From the NCBI GenBank assembly GCA_002434005.1, contig DJJF01000010.1, positions 1 to 7,966 of the forward strand: DNA of 7,966 nucleotides, read 5' to 3'. A model generated the notes under the pieces. The model searched no databases and had not been told where the DNA came from. It was given only the letters and a program-made list of their open reading frames with translations. Shown piece by piece: positions 1 through 6,656 of the stretch (position 1 is the stretch's first letter; every line of letters starts with the position of its first letter). A program made the translations under genes and the position numbers. Source of the stretch: Candidatus Saccharibacteria bacterium UBA6575. Lineage in GTDB: Bacteria > Patescibacteriota > Saccharimonadia > Saccharimonadales > Saccharimonadaceae.

Positions 1-3
1 GCA

Positions 4-237
4 ATGGAAATTCTCGTTATCATCTTATCGGCCTTTCTGGCACTATTCCTTCTCATAGGTATTGTGTTGGCGGTTCTACTCGTCCGCGTGACGCAGCAGA
101 TCCGACGGGTAACGACGAGTGCTGAACGAACAGTAAACGGACTAGAAAGTGTGGTTGCGGGAGTCAATAAAGTGACAACACCTGCCATGATCGCAAAAGT
201 GATCCTTGGCCAGGTTAACAAGCGACGCAAGAAGTAA
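4..237 (+). CDS. Small single-helix membrane protein, DUF948/YtxG-like
   Basis: This is a 77-residue protein. Residues about 3-28 form one strongly hydrophobic helix rich in Leu, Ile and Val. A polar tail follows, with Arg residues just after the helix (R28, R34, R35) and a basic end (KRRKK). By the positive-inside rule the tail should be cytoplasmic. The tail has the regular Val/Thr/Leu spacing of a short amphipathic or coiled-coil segment. The shape resembles DUF948 proteins such as Bacillus YtxG, which sit beside YtxH genes, and here the next gene is YtxH-like. That assignment rests on shape and neighbourhood, not on a clear motif. The ATG lies three bases into the window and is followed directly by the membrane helix, so it is a plausible start, but an upstream in-frame start cannot be excluded. 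It is probably the first or an early gene of a three-gene operon. Function is unknown. Confidence 0.7.
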   Translation: MEILVIILSAFLALFLLIGIVLAVLLVRVTQQIRRVTTSAERTVNGLESVVAGVNKVTTPAMIAKVILGQVNKRRKK

Positions 238-242
238 GGAGG
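236..242 (+). promoter_or_regulatory. Shine-Dalgarno of the YtxH-like gene
   Basis: The sequence AAGGAGG overlaps the stop codon of the preceding gene and lies three bases before ATG 246. It is a perfect anti-SD complement at somewhat tight spacing. It is the only strong SD seen at any start in the window, and it belongs to a gene inside an operon. It fixes the start at 246. Confidence 0.75.
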
Positions 243-245
243 CAT

Positions 246-491
246 ATGAAAGTAAGCAAACTCGCCCTAGGCGCAGTCGTTGGCGCAGCTGTTGGTGTTG
301 CCGCTGGTATACTTACCGCGCCAAAGAGTGGTAAAGAAACTAGGGATGATATTAAAAAGAAGGCAGTCGACGCTAAGGACAAAGCAGCGTTAACTCGTGA
401 CGATGCTATTTTCAAGGCGGAAGAAATCGCCGATGATGTACGCGCATTGGCCGTCGAAACCCTCAATAACTTCAAGGCGAAGCGTAAGTAA
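246..491 (+). CDS. YtxH-family glycine-zipper protein
   Basis: This is an 81-residue protein. Residues 6-25 form a Gly/Ala/Val helix with glycines at 9, 13, 17 and 21, a four-step GxxxG glycine zipper suited to helix packing in a membrane. It runs into the motif TAPKSGKETR (24-33), which is the hallmark of YtxH-family proteins. The rest (34-81) is a charged helix rich in Lys, Asp, Glu and Ala, probably cytoplasmic. YtxH proteins are general-stress or envelope-associated small proteins whose biochemical role is not established. The start follows a perfect Shine-Dalgarno that overlaps the previous stop, and the stop shares one base with the next ATG (TAATG). This indicates a co-transcribed and probably translationally coupled cluster. 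The family call is secure; a specific function is not offered. Confidence 0.85.
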   Translation: MKVSKLALGAVVGAAVGVAAGILTAPKSGKETRDDIKKKAVDAKDKAALTRDDAIFKAEEIADDVRALAVETLNNFKAKRK

Positions 492-784
492 TGGCACTGA
501 AGAAACGACTAAAGGCTATGGCCGATTCCATTAAAAAAGGTAATGAACGCGGCGCCCGTGAGTCGATGCTCGAAGAGCTGTTTTACGACTTCAACCGTTC
601 TCGTGTCCAAATCTATAAGATGAACTTCGTCCGGGGTATTACATTCGGTGCGGGTAGCGTCATTGGCGGTACACTCGTCATTGCCATGCTTATCTGGATC
701 CTGGGCCTGCTCGGTAATGTCATTCCGCCACTCGGTGATTTCTTTGACGGTGTTAGCCAGACTCTCGAAGTCGACGACAAGTAA
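491..784 (+). CDS. DUF5665-like small membrane protein
   Basis: This is a 97-residue protein. The basic N-terminal part (KKRLKAMADSIKK) leads into a short amphipathic helix around residues 24-45. One transmembrane helix follows at about 50-75, introduced by FVRGITFGAGSVIGGT and rich in small residues on one face, then a PPLGDFFDG turn and an acidic tail. The RG-x-x-x-G-x-G-x-x-x-GG entry to a hydrophobic helix resembles DUF5665 proteins; this is recognition from memory and moderately sure. Its ATG overlaps the preceding stop by one base. There is only a weak purine stretch upstream (AAGGCGAAG, 475-483), so it probably relies on translational coupling to the YtxH-like gene. The three small proteins likely act in the same envelope process. 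Function is unknown. Confidence 0.75.
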   Translation: MALKKRLKAMADSIKKGNERGARESMLEELFYDFNRSRVQIYKMNFVRGITFGAGSVIGGTLVIAMLIWILGLLGNVIPPLGDFFDGVSQTLEVDDK

Positions 785-805
785 CAGGCGAATTTAACTA
801 CAGGC

Positions 806-830
806 AATCTCGCTCCAAATGGGCGGGATT
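806..830 (+). promoter_or_regulatory. Inverted repeat (10-bp stem, 5-base loop) between the small-protein operon and dnaE
   Basis: Bases 806-815 (AATCTCGCTC) pair with 821-830 (GGGCGGGATT) over ten positions, two of them G-U in RNA, around the loop CAAAT. It lies 21 bases after the DUF5665-like stop and 3 bases before the dnaE -10 box. As RNA it could end the upstream operon, but no T-run follows, so it is not a canonical intrinsic terminator. As DNA it covers the -35/spacer zone of the dnaE promoter and could be an operator. Both roles are inference. Confidence 0.4.
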
Positions 831-833
831 CGC

Positions 834-839
834 TATACT
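834..839 (+). promoter_or_regulatory. Predicted -10 box of dnaE (leaderless promoter)
   Basis: TATACT matches the sigma-70-type -10 consensus at five of six positions and is preceded by CGC, near an extended -10 (TGN). Counting its first base as -12 puts the transcription start near 846, two bases before ATG 848. No convincing -35 is seen; the spacer-17 position (811-816) is CGCTCC. No Shine-Dalgarno lies before either possible ATG. Confidence 0.55.
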
Positions 840-847
840 ATATGCAT

Positions 848-3800
848 ATGGGGAACGCGCTTTCAGCGTCGGATTATGTGCACTTACATAACCATACGCA
901 CCACAGTCTTCTCGACGGCCTGACGAAGGTCGACGAGCTCGTTGAGCGTGTCAAAGAAATGGGCATGAATTCAGTAGCGATCACCGATCATGGCACGATG
1001 AGCGGGGCGATCGAATTTTACAAGGCAGCCTCAAAAGCTGGCATCAAGCCAATCATCGGTATTGAAGCGTATGTCGCAGCCCGAAGTCGCTTTGACCGAG
1101 ACCCGGCAAAAGATAAAGCGCGCTACCACTTGATTCTGCTCGCGATGAATGACACCGGGTATCGCAACCTGATGATGCTTACCAGCAAAGCCAACCTTGA
1201 AGGCATGTATTATAAGCCTCGCATCGATCATGATCTGCTTGAACAATACAACGAAGGTATTATCGCCCTGAGCGCGTGTGCCAGCGGTGAGGTTGGTGAA
1301 AACCTGCGTGCGGATAATTACGAAGAGGCTAAACGAATCGCCAGCTGGTACAAATCGATATTCGGCGATCGGTACTACCTAGAACTTCAGGATCACGGAC
1401 ACCCTGATGCTCCAAATCCATGGGATGTGCAGGTGAAGATTAACGGCTACCTCAGTAAATTATCTGATGAGCTAGATATTCCGTGCGTCGTGACGAGCGA
1501 TGGACATTACATTAGCCATGACGACCAAGATACGCACGAGATCTTGCTATGCGTTGGTACCGGCGCCTATTTATCCGATGAAAAACGCATGAGTTTGAAA
1601 GATTTCGAGCTTCATGTGACAGACCCGAAAGATATTATTAGTCGCTGGGAGAAGACGAACGCGGAAGCGGTTGCGAACACCAAGCGCATCGCCGATCGAT
1701 GTGATCTATCAATAGACCTTGGAGGAATCTTGATTCCAACATTCCCAGTGCCAGATGGCGAAACAGAAAAGACGTATCTAGATAAACTTGTCTACCGGGG
1801 ACTGGCTCAGCGATATATCGCAATGAATAAAGAGGAGTCCGATGCGCTAGATCCTCAGGATATCCGTCCCAAATTATCACCAGAAGTAATTGAACGATTA
1901 GACATGGAGCTAGATGTCTTGCAGCGCATGGGCTATAACGGATACTTCTTGATTGTGCAGGACTTTATCAACTGGGGTAAGGATCAAGGCATCATTTTCG
2001 GACCCGGTCGTGGGTCGGCTGCGGGTTCGATCATTGCGTATGCTCTGAGAATCACCGATTTGGATCCGCTAAAATACGACCTGCTGTTCGAACGATTCCT
2101 CAACCCAGATCGTATCTCAATGCCCGACATTGACATCGATATTCAAGACACTCGCCGAGGAGAAGTGATCGAGTACTGTGCTAATAAGTATGGTAGCGAA
2201 CGAGTCGCGAATATCGTAACCTTCGGTAAAATGGCCGCTCGAGCAGCAGTACGCGATGTTGCTCGTGTACTTCAAGTGCCGTATGCCGAAGCGGATCGTC
2301 TTTCGAAAATGATCCCGCCGCCCGTGCAGGGTCGTCATATCCCGCTTGCCAAAAGTGTCAAAGACGACGCGGACTTGAAGGCCGAATACGACAATAATCC
2401 AACCGCGAAGGAGGTGTTTGATTACGCAATTCGACTCGAGGGAACAATCCGATCACACGGAGTTCACGCAGCTGGTGTGGTGATTGCGCCCGATGATATC
2501 GTAAAGTATGCGCCACTTGAAATGGCGCAAAAGGGTGTCGTCGCCACGCAGTATCCAATGGGCCCCGTCGAAGAACTTGGGCTGCTCAAGATGGACTTCT
2601 TGGGTCTTTCAAACTTAACGATCATCAATAATGCACTTCGTATTGTCAAAAAGGTATATAAAGACGACATCATACTTTCTGAAATACCCCTCGATGATGA
2701 AAAAACCTACCAATTGTTCCAACGCGGAGACACCACGGGTGTATTCCAGCTTGAGTCGGCAGGGATGAAGCGGTACCTAAAAGAGCTAAAACCCACCGTT
2801 TTCGAAGACATCATTGCTATGGTCGCGCTGTACCGGCCTGGTCCGATGCAGTTCATCGACAGTTTCATTAAGCGTAAACACGGTGAAGAGGCGATTAATT
2901 ATTTGCACCCAAAAATGGAGAACGCTTTATCAAGTACCTACGGGATCCTCGTATACCAAGAGCAGTTCATGCAGATATCGAAAGATATCGCTGGCTTCAC
3001 GGGCGGTCAGGCCGATACGCTGCGAAAAGCTGTCGGTAAAAAGATTCTCGAAATGATGAGGAAGGTGAAGCCTGAATTTATCGAGGGGGCTATCAAGCAC
3101 TCTAATGCTGACCGTAGAGACATGGAGAAGTTTTGGGCGCAACTCGAAGAGTTCGCGAACTACTGTTTCAATAAGTCCCACGCCGCATGCTATGGTTTGA
3201 TTTCATACTGGACCGCGTACTTAAAGGCGCACTATCCTGATGCGTTTATGGCGGCACTCATGACGTCAGACCAAGATGACATTGATCGACTTGCGATTGA
3301 AATTACGGAATGCCGTCACATGGGCATTACGGTACTCGCTCCAGACGTAAACGAGTCGTATGTTGAATTCGCCGTTGTTCCAGGTGAGAGCACGATACGG
3401 TTCGGTATGGCGGCAGTTAAGGGCGTCGGAGTTGGTGCGGTTGAAGAGATACTTCGCGCGCGAGAAGAAGCGAAATTTACAAGTATCGAAGATTTTGCAC
3501 GTCGTGTATCGACATCAAAATTTAATAAAAAAGCATGGGAATCACTCATCAAGTCCGGCGGTTTCGACTCGTTCGGCGATCGATCAGACCTGCTATTCAA
3601 CCTCGAATCAATTCAAGGATTCGCCTCCAAGCTTCAAAAAGATGCCCTCAGTGGCCAAACAGATTTATTTGGTGGACTAGTAGACAATGCATCGATTCAA
3701 CCGTCAGTAACAATCCAAGCAGCACCGGTAAAACACACGAATCGTGAACGCTTAACATGGGAACGCGAACTACTGGGCCTCTACGTGAGTGCTCATCCAC

Positions 3801-4498
3801 TTGATTCCTACGACGCATATTTTCAAGAGCAGACCATACCAATTTCACAGCTAAATCCCGGCATCGATAATAAGAAAGTGACGATCGGAGGCATCATAAC
3901 GAATGTTCGAAGTATCGTCACGAAGACCGGATCAAAAATGGCGTTTGTAGCGATAGAAGATAAAACCGGAGAGTCAGAGATTATCGTATTCCCAGACCTG
4001 TATAGCCAGCTCGGCGCGAAACTGGTTCAGGATACGGTTATACGTGCCAGTGGGAAGGTAAATGCGCGCGACCGCGATGGTAACTTAACGAGTGATGCAA
4101 AAATAATTGCCGATGAAATCAATATTGTCACTGACCGAGAGCTTGCTGAATACGAGTCGACTGGGCGTTCGATGAAGGCGCCGAAACCTCGCAAAGAAGG
4201 ACCGGTCACTGTAACGAAAAAAGCAGCAACTAAGTCGGCCGCTACGGAAGTGGCCTACAAGCCACACGTACCGTTGCTCCGAAAATTCTTTGTGCATATT
4301 AAGAATCCAGATGATTCTGAAAGCCTCATGCAATTGAAAGATATCTGCTCAAAATTCCCAGGATCGAACGACATCGTACTCGTATTAGGTACTGAAAAGA
4401 AATCGGCGATTAAATTACCATTTAGAGTTGAAGACAGCGATGATTTGATTACTCATCTAGTTAAACAACTCGGCGAAGACTCAGTCGTTATTAAATAG
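848..4498 (+). CDS. dnaE: DNA polymerase III subunit alpha (replicative polymerase DnaE)
   Basis: This is the catalytic subunit of the replicative DNA polymerase, 1216 residues from ATG 848, slightly longer than the usual DnaE of about 1160-1180. An N-terminal PHP domain (about 10-275) keeps all nine metal ligands of the active PHP type: H14, H16, D23, H48, E73, H94, C144, D218 and H220. The polymerase core follows, with GPGRGS (385-390), catalytic Asp pair D429/D431 in the MPDIDID segment, and third Asp D583 in LLKMDFLGL. Next come a helix-hairpin-helix region (about 851-905) and an internal clamp-binding motif QTDLFG (937-942). An OB fold (about 1009-1095), a Lys/Ala/Pro-rich linker (1104-1136) and a C-terminal domain (1137-1216) complete it. 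An in-frame ATG at 842 would add two residues, but the -10 box places transcription start after it, so 848 is preferred. The stop overlaps the convergent methyltransferase gene by 8 bases. Confidence 0.97.
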   Translation: MGNALSASDYVHLHNHTHHSLLDGLTKVDELVERVKEMGMNSVAITDHGTMSGAIEFYKAASKAGIKPIIGIEAYVAARSRFDRDPAKDKARYHLILLAMNDTGYRNLMMLTSKANLEGMYYKPRIDHDLLEQYNEGIIALSACASGEVGENLRADNYEEAKRIASWYKSIFGDRYYLELQDHGHPDAPNPWDVQVKINGYLSKLSDELDIPCVVTSDGHYISHDDQDTHEILLCVGTGAYLSDEKRMSLKDFELHVTDPKDIISRWEKTNAEAVANTKRIADRCDLSIDLGGILIPTFPVPDGETEKTYLDKLVYRGLAQRYIAMNKEESDALDPQDIRPKLSPEVIERLDMELDVLQRMGYNGYFLIVQDFINWGKDQGIIFGPGRGSAAGSIIAYALRITDLDPLKYDLLFERFLNPDRISMPDIDIDIQDTRRGEVIEYCANKYGSERVANIVTFGKMAARAAVRDVARVLQVPYAEADRLSKMIPPPVQGRHIPLAKSVKDDADLKAEYDNNPTAKEVFDYAIRLEGTIRSHGVHAAGVVIAPDDIVKYAPLEMAQKGVVATQYPMGPVEELGLLKMDFLGLSNLTIINNALRIVKKVYKDDIILSEIPLDDEKTYQLFQRGDTTGVFQLESAGMKRYLKELKPTVFEDIIAMVALYRPGPMQFIDSFIKRKHGEEAINYLHPKMENALSSTYGILVYQEQFMQISKDIAGFTGGQADTLRKAVGKKILEMMRKVKPEFIEGAIKHSNADRRDMEKFWAQLEEFANYCFNKSHAACYGLISYWTAYLKAHYPDAFMAALMTSDQDDIDRLAIEITECRHMGITVLAPDVNESYVEFAVVPGESTIRFGMAAVKGVGVGAVEEILRAREEAKFTSIEDFARRVSTSKFNKKAWESLIKSGGFDSFGDRSDLLFNLESIQGFASKLQKDALSGQTDLFGGLVDNASIQPSVTIQAAPVKHTNRERLTWERELLGLYVSAHPLDSYDAYFQEQTIPISQLNPGIDNKKVTIGGIITNVRSIVTKTGSKMAFVAIEDKTGESEIIVFPDLYSQLGAKLVQDTVIRASGKVNARDRDGNLTSDAKIIADEINIVTDRELAEYESTGRSMKAPKPRKEGPVTVTKKAATKSAATEVAYKPHVPLLRKFFVHIKNPDDSESLMQLKDICSKFPGSNDIVLVLGTEKKSAIKLPFRVEDSDDLITHLVKQLGEDSVVIK

Positions 4499-4973
4499 TG
4501 AGCGCATAGAGCGCAATACCGGCAGCGACCGAAACGTTGAATGATTCTTTTTGGCCGCGCATTGCAATTTCAATAATACTCTCACACCGATCCAATAGAT
4601 CACTCGGTATACCGTCTACTTCTTCACCAAGTACCAATACAAACTCACTGGGCGGTCTAAAATCATTAATCGCGATACTTCGCTCTGATTGCTCCAGCCC
4701 CACAAGCGGTAGTGTGTTCAATTCTAGCCACGTCGATAGGTCGTTATAGTATTCGAATGGTACGCTCGTCGTCGCGCCAAGAGCGGTTTTCTTGAGCTGG
4801 CTTGAGATCTTAGAGGCAATGTGCGGCAGACGCGTATCGCCAACGTACGATGGATACGGGGTGTAGCCAGTCAGCACGATCTTGGAAACACCGAAGCCGT
4901 CTGCAGTCCGGAAAATCGATCCAACATTATGCGCTGATCGAATATTGTGAAGTAGTAGCGTGACGCGTGGCAT
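4491..4973 (-). CDS. TrmH/SpoU-family RNA 2'-O-methyltransferase (SPOUT fold)
   Basis: This 160-residue protein has all three SPOUT motifs of the SpoU/TrmH family. Motif 1 is NIRSAHNVGSIFRTADGFG (10-28), with the conserved N16 and R22. Motif 2 is LVLGEEVDGIPSDLL (113-127), and motif 3 is EIAMRGQKESFNVSVAAGIA (135-154). The last two build the knot that holds S-adenosylmethionine; the motif 1 arginine takes part in 2'-O-ribose methylation. The protein is only the catalytic domain, with neither the N-terminal RNA-binding domain of RlmB-type enzymes nor the flanking extensions of TrmH. The RNA target (tRNA or rRNA, and which base) therefore cannot be read from the sequence. The start at 4973 is followed at once by the first strand of the fold. 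An extended -10 places transcription start on this ATG. The gene is convergent with dnaE, divergent from pilB, and apparently monocistronic. Confidence 0.92.
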   Translation of the reverse strand: MPRVTLLLHNIRSAHNVGSIFRTADGFGVSKIVLTGYTPYPSYVGDTRLPHIASKISSQLKKTALGATTSVPFEYYNDLSTWLELNTLPLVGLEQSERSIAINDFRPPSEFVLVLGEEVDGIPSDLLDRCESIIEIAMRGQKESFNVSVAAGIALYALTI

Positions 4974-4979
4974 AAATCC

Positions 4980-4988
4980 ATTGTATCA
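4980..4988 (-). promoter_or_regulatory. Extended -10 of the TrmH-like gene (leaderless promoter)
   Basis: Read on the minus strand, 4988 down to 4980 gives TGATACAAT, an extended -10 with five of six core matches. Setting its first core base (4985) at -12 puts +1 at 4973, exactly the A of the start codon. No Shine-Dalgarno fits in the six bases between box and ATG. A -35 is not obvious (CTTTTT at 5008-5003). Confidence 0.6.
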
Positions 4989-5019
4989 ACCAACTAACCT
5001 GTAAAAAGCATGAACGGTT

Positions 5020-5028
5020 TGCTATAGT
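5020..5028 (+). promoter_or_regulatory. Extended -10 of pilB (leaderless promoter)
   Basis: TGCTATAGT is an extended -10 with five of six core matches. Its first core base (5023) at -12 predicts a transcription start near 5035, two bases before ATG 5037. The only purines before the start are an AGG two bases away, too short and too close for normal SD pairing. The -35 position (about 5000-5005, TGTAAA) is weak. Confidence 0.6.
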
Positions 5029-5036
5029 GACAGGTA

Positions 5037-6656
5037 ATGGACGAAGACAAAATCCAAGAGCAACGCCGCGAGCACGATGAAGCGGCAACACGGCAGCGTG
5101 CCGCAATCTTGGGAGTCACATATCTCGACACTCGGACAATCGAAACCGAGCTACCCTTAGCCGAAGGCGTACTTAGTGTCGAGCAGATGTATAAGGGGAG
5201 AATCGTACCACTTTCGAGAGGAACAGAAGATGCGCCGTTTCGTTTTGGTATTACGACGCAAACCCCACAGTCCTTAGTCGATTCAATGCGCCGGGAATAC
5301 AACGATCGCGGTGACAACATCCAGTTTGGCATGATCTCAGGCAGTGGGTTCAAGGCTCTCATGAACCGGTATGATCCACCCAAAGAAATTATCTATGATG
5401 ATATTGAGATAGCCAGAGAAGGCGACAGTGACACGCTTGCATCTGTCAGCCAAACTTTGAACTCGGTGGGGACTGACCGGGTATTTGACTATTTGATTGA
5501 CCAGGCAGATAAGCTCGGCGCAAGTGATATTCATATCGAGAATCAGCGTACGAATATTCGAGTACGGATGCGTGTCGATGGTGCATTGCACCAAGTTGCA
5601 GAGCTTGATAAGGATCGCTACCGCGTGATCATGGGAGCGCTCGGTTCGCGCGCGAATATCTCCGCCGCGGCGACTGCACCACAGTCTGGGCACATGCAAA
5701 AAGATATCACCACTGATACTGGGACGCATCTTTTAAATCTTCGTGTTGAAACCATCCCTACTATGTATGGCCAAGATGCGGTGCTCCGCCTGTTTAACTT
5801 CGATGAGTCGCTCCTGCAGCTTGATCGATTAAATATTCCTGACAGGCAGCGAAAAGAGATAGATGAAGTGATTTCGCACCCACGGGGCATGGTTCTTATG
5901 GTGGGTCCAACTGGGAGTGGTAAGTCCACCACGCTCTACAGCATGATCAATGCGCTCAATACACAGGATCGAAAAATCATCACGCTCGAAGATCCAATCG
6001 AATACGGTATATCAGGTGTATCACAAATCCCGATTGATACGGCTGGCGGTGCAAGTTTTGCCGACGGTCTAAGGAGTGTCTTACGACTAGACCCAGATAT
6101 TGTGATGATCGGTGAGATTCGCGATGCGGATGCAGCACGAACCGCAATCCAGGCATCCATAACCGGACACCTCGTACTTTCCAGCTTCCACGCGAACACG
6201 ACATCGGCAGCATTTAGCCGGATGATTGATCTTATTGGTCAGAACCCGATATTCTCAAGTGCCATTCGTCTCGTGATCGCACAGCGGCTCGTCCGGAAAT
6301 TAGCCGACAACAAGGAAGAGTACGAACCTGACGACGCGACGCGTAAATGGGTCAGGGACGTTTTGAGCGATTTGCCGGAAAGTTACGACAAGCCTGACCT
6401 TGATTCCTTCAAACTATGGAAAGCGGTACCGAATGAGCAGAACCCGTTCGGCTATAAGGGTCGCACCGTTATCATGGAGCAAATGGTAGTGAACGATGAA
6501 ATTCAAAAGTTTCTTCGCGGTGATATAACCGAGTTTCACACCGAAACAGTTGAAGCTACCGCTAAGAGCACCGGTATGGCCACCTTACTTCAAGTTGGTG
6601 TACTTGCAGCACTGCGCGGCGAAACGACCCTTGAAGAGATCAACCGAGTTATCTAA
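5037..6656 (+). CDS. pilB: GspE/PilB-family assembly ATPase (type IV pilus / type II secretion), cysteine-free
   Basis: This 539-residue hexameric secretion ATPase would power pilin polymerisation at the inner face of the membrane. The N-terminal part (about 23-115) resembles the MshEN/T2SSE_N domain, with GVTYLD and GRIVPLSR. The N2 domain carries ASDIHIE (162-168) and RMRVDG. The catalytic domain has Walker A GPTGSGKST (290-298, K296), the Asp box ITLEDPIEY (315-323), the Walker B region with GEIRD (359-363, E360) and the His box GHLVLSSFHAN (377-387, H378 and H385). All catalytic elements are present, so it should be an active ATPase. The C-terminal zinc-binding tetracysteine module usual in PilB/GspE is absent: the segment after QRLVRKL has no cysteine, and the whole protein has none. 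No pilin, pilC or pilT gene is adjacent. The gene has its own promoter and ends in an 8-base overlap with a convergent gene. PilB is preferred over GspE because small Gram-positive-like and CPR cells carry type IV pili, but sequence alone does not decide. Confidence 0.9.
   Translation: MDEDKIQEQRREHDEAATRQRAAILGVTYLDTRTIETELPLAEGVLSVEQMYKGRIVPLSRGTEDAPFRFGITTQTPQSLVDSMRREYNDRGDNIQFGMISGSGFKALMNRYDPPKEIIYDDIEIAREGDSDTLASVSQTLNSVGTDRVFDYLIDQADKLGASDIHIENQRTNIRVRMRVDGALHQVAELDKDRYRVIMGALGSRANISAAATAPQSGHMQKDITTDTGTHLLNLRVETIPTMYGQDAVLRLFNFDESLLQLDRLNIPDRQRKEIDEVISHPRGMVLMVGPTGSGKSTTLYSMINALNTQDRKIITLEDPIEYGISGVSQIPIDTAGGASFADGLRSVLRLDPDIVMIGEIRDADAARTAIQASITGHLVLSSFHANTTSAAFSRMIDLIGQNPIFSSAIRLVIAQRLVRKLADNKEEYEPDDATRKWVRDVLSDLPESYDKPDLDSFKLWKAVPNEQNPFGYKGRTVIMEQMVVNDEIQKFLRGDITEFHTETVEATAKSTGMATLLQVGVLAALRGETTLEEINRVI

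Noticed and set aside
215..475. 86-codon minus-strand open frame over the YtxH-like gene
   Set aside because: It mirrors the YtxH-like gene, which has a perfect SD and family motif; the antisense frame has neither.
3360..3747. Plus-strand open frames in other frames within dnaE
   Set aside because: They overlap the continuous DnaE frame through its conserved C-terminal half, and no frameshift in dnaE is suggested.
4502..4514. GCGC-ATAGA-GCGC repeat after the dnaE stop
   Set aside because: The arms are four self-complementary bases and coding for the methyltransferase end explains them; not a credible terminator.
5337..5932. Two long minus-strand open frames inside pilB
   Set aside because: They are antisense to the conserved N2 and Walker A regions, with low-complexity Cys/Arg/Ser-rich translations and no promoter or SD.
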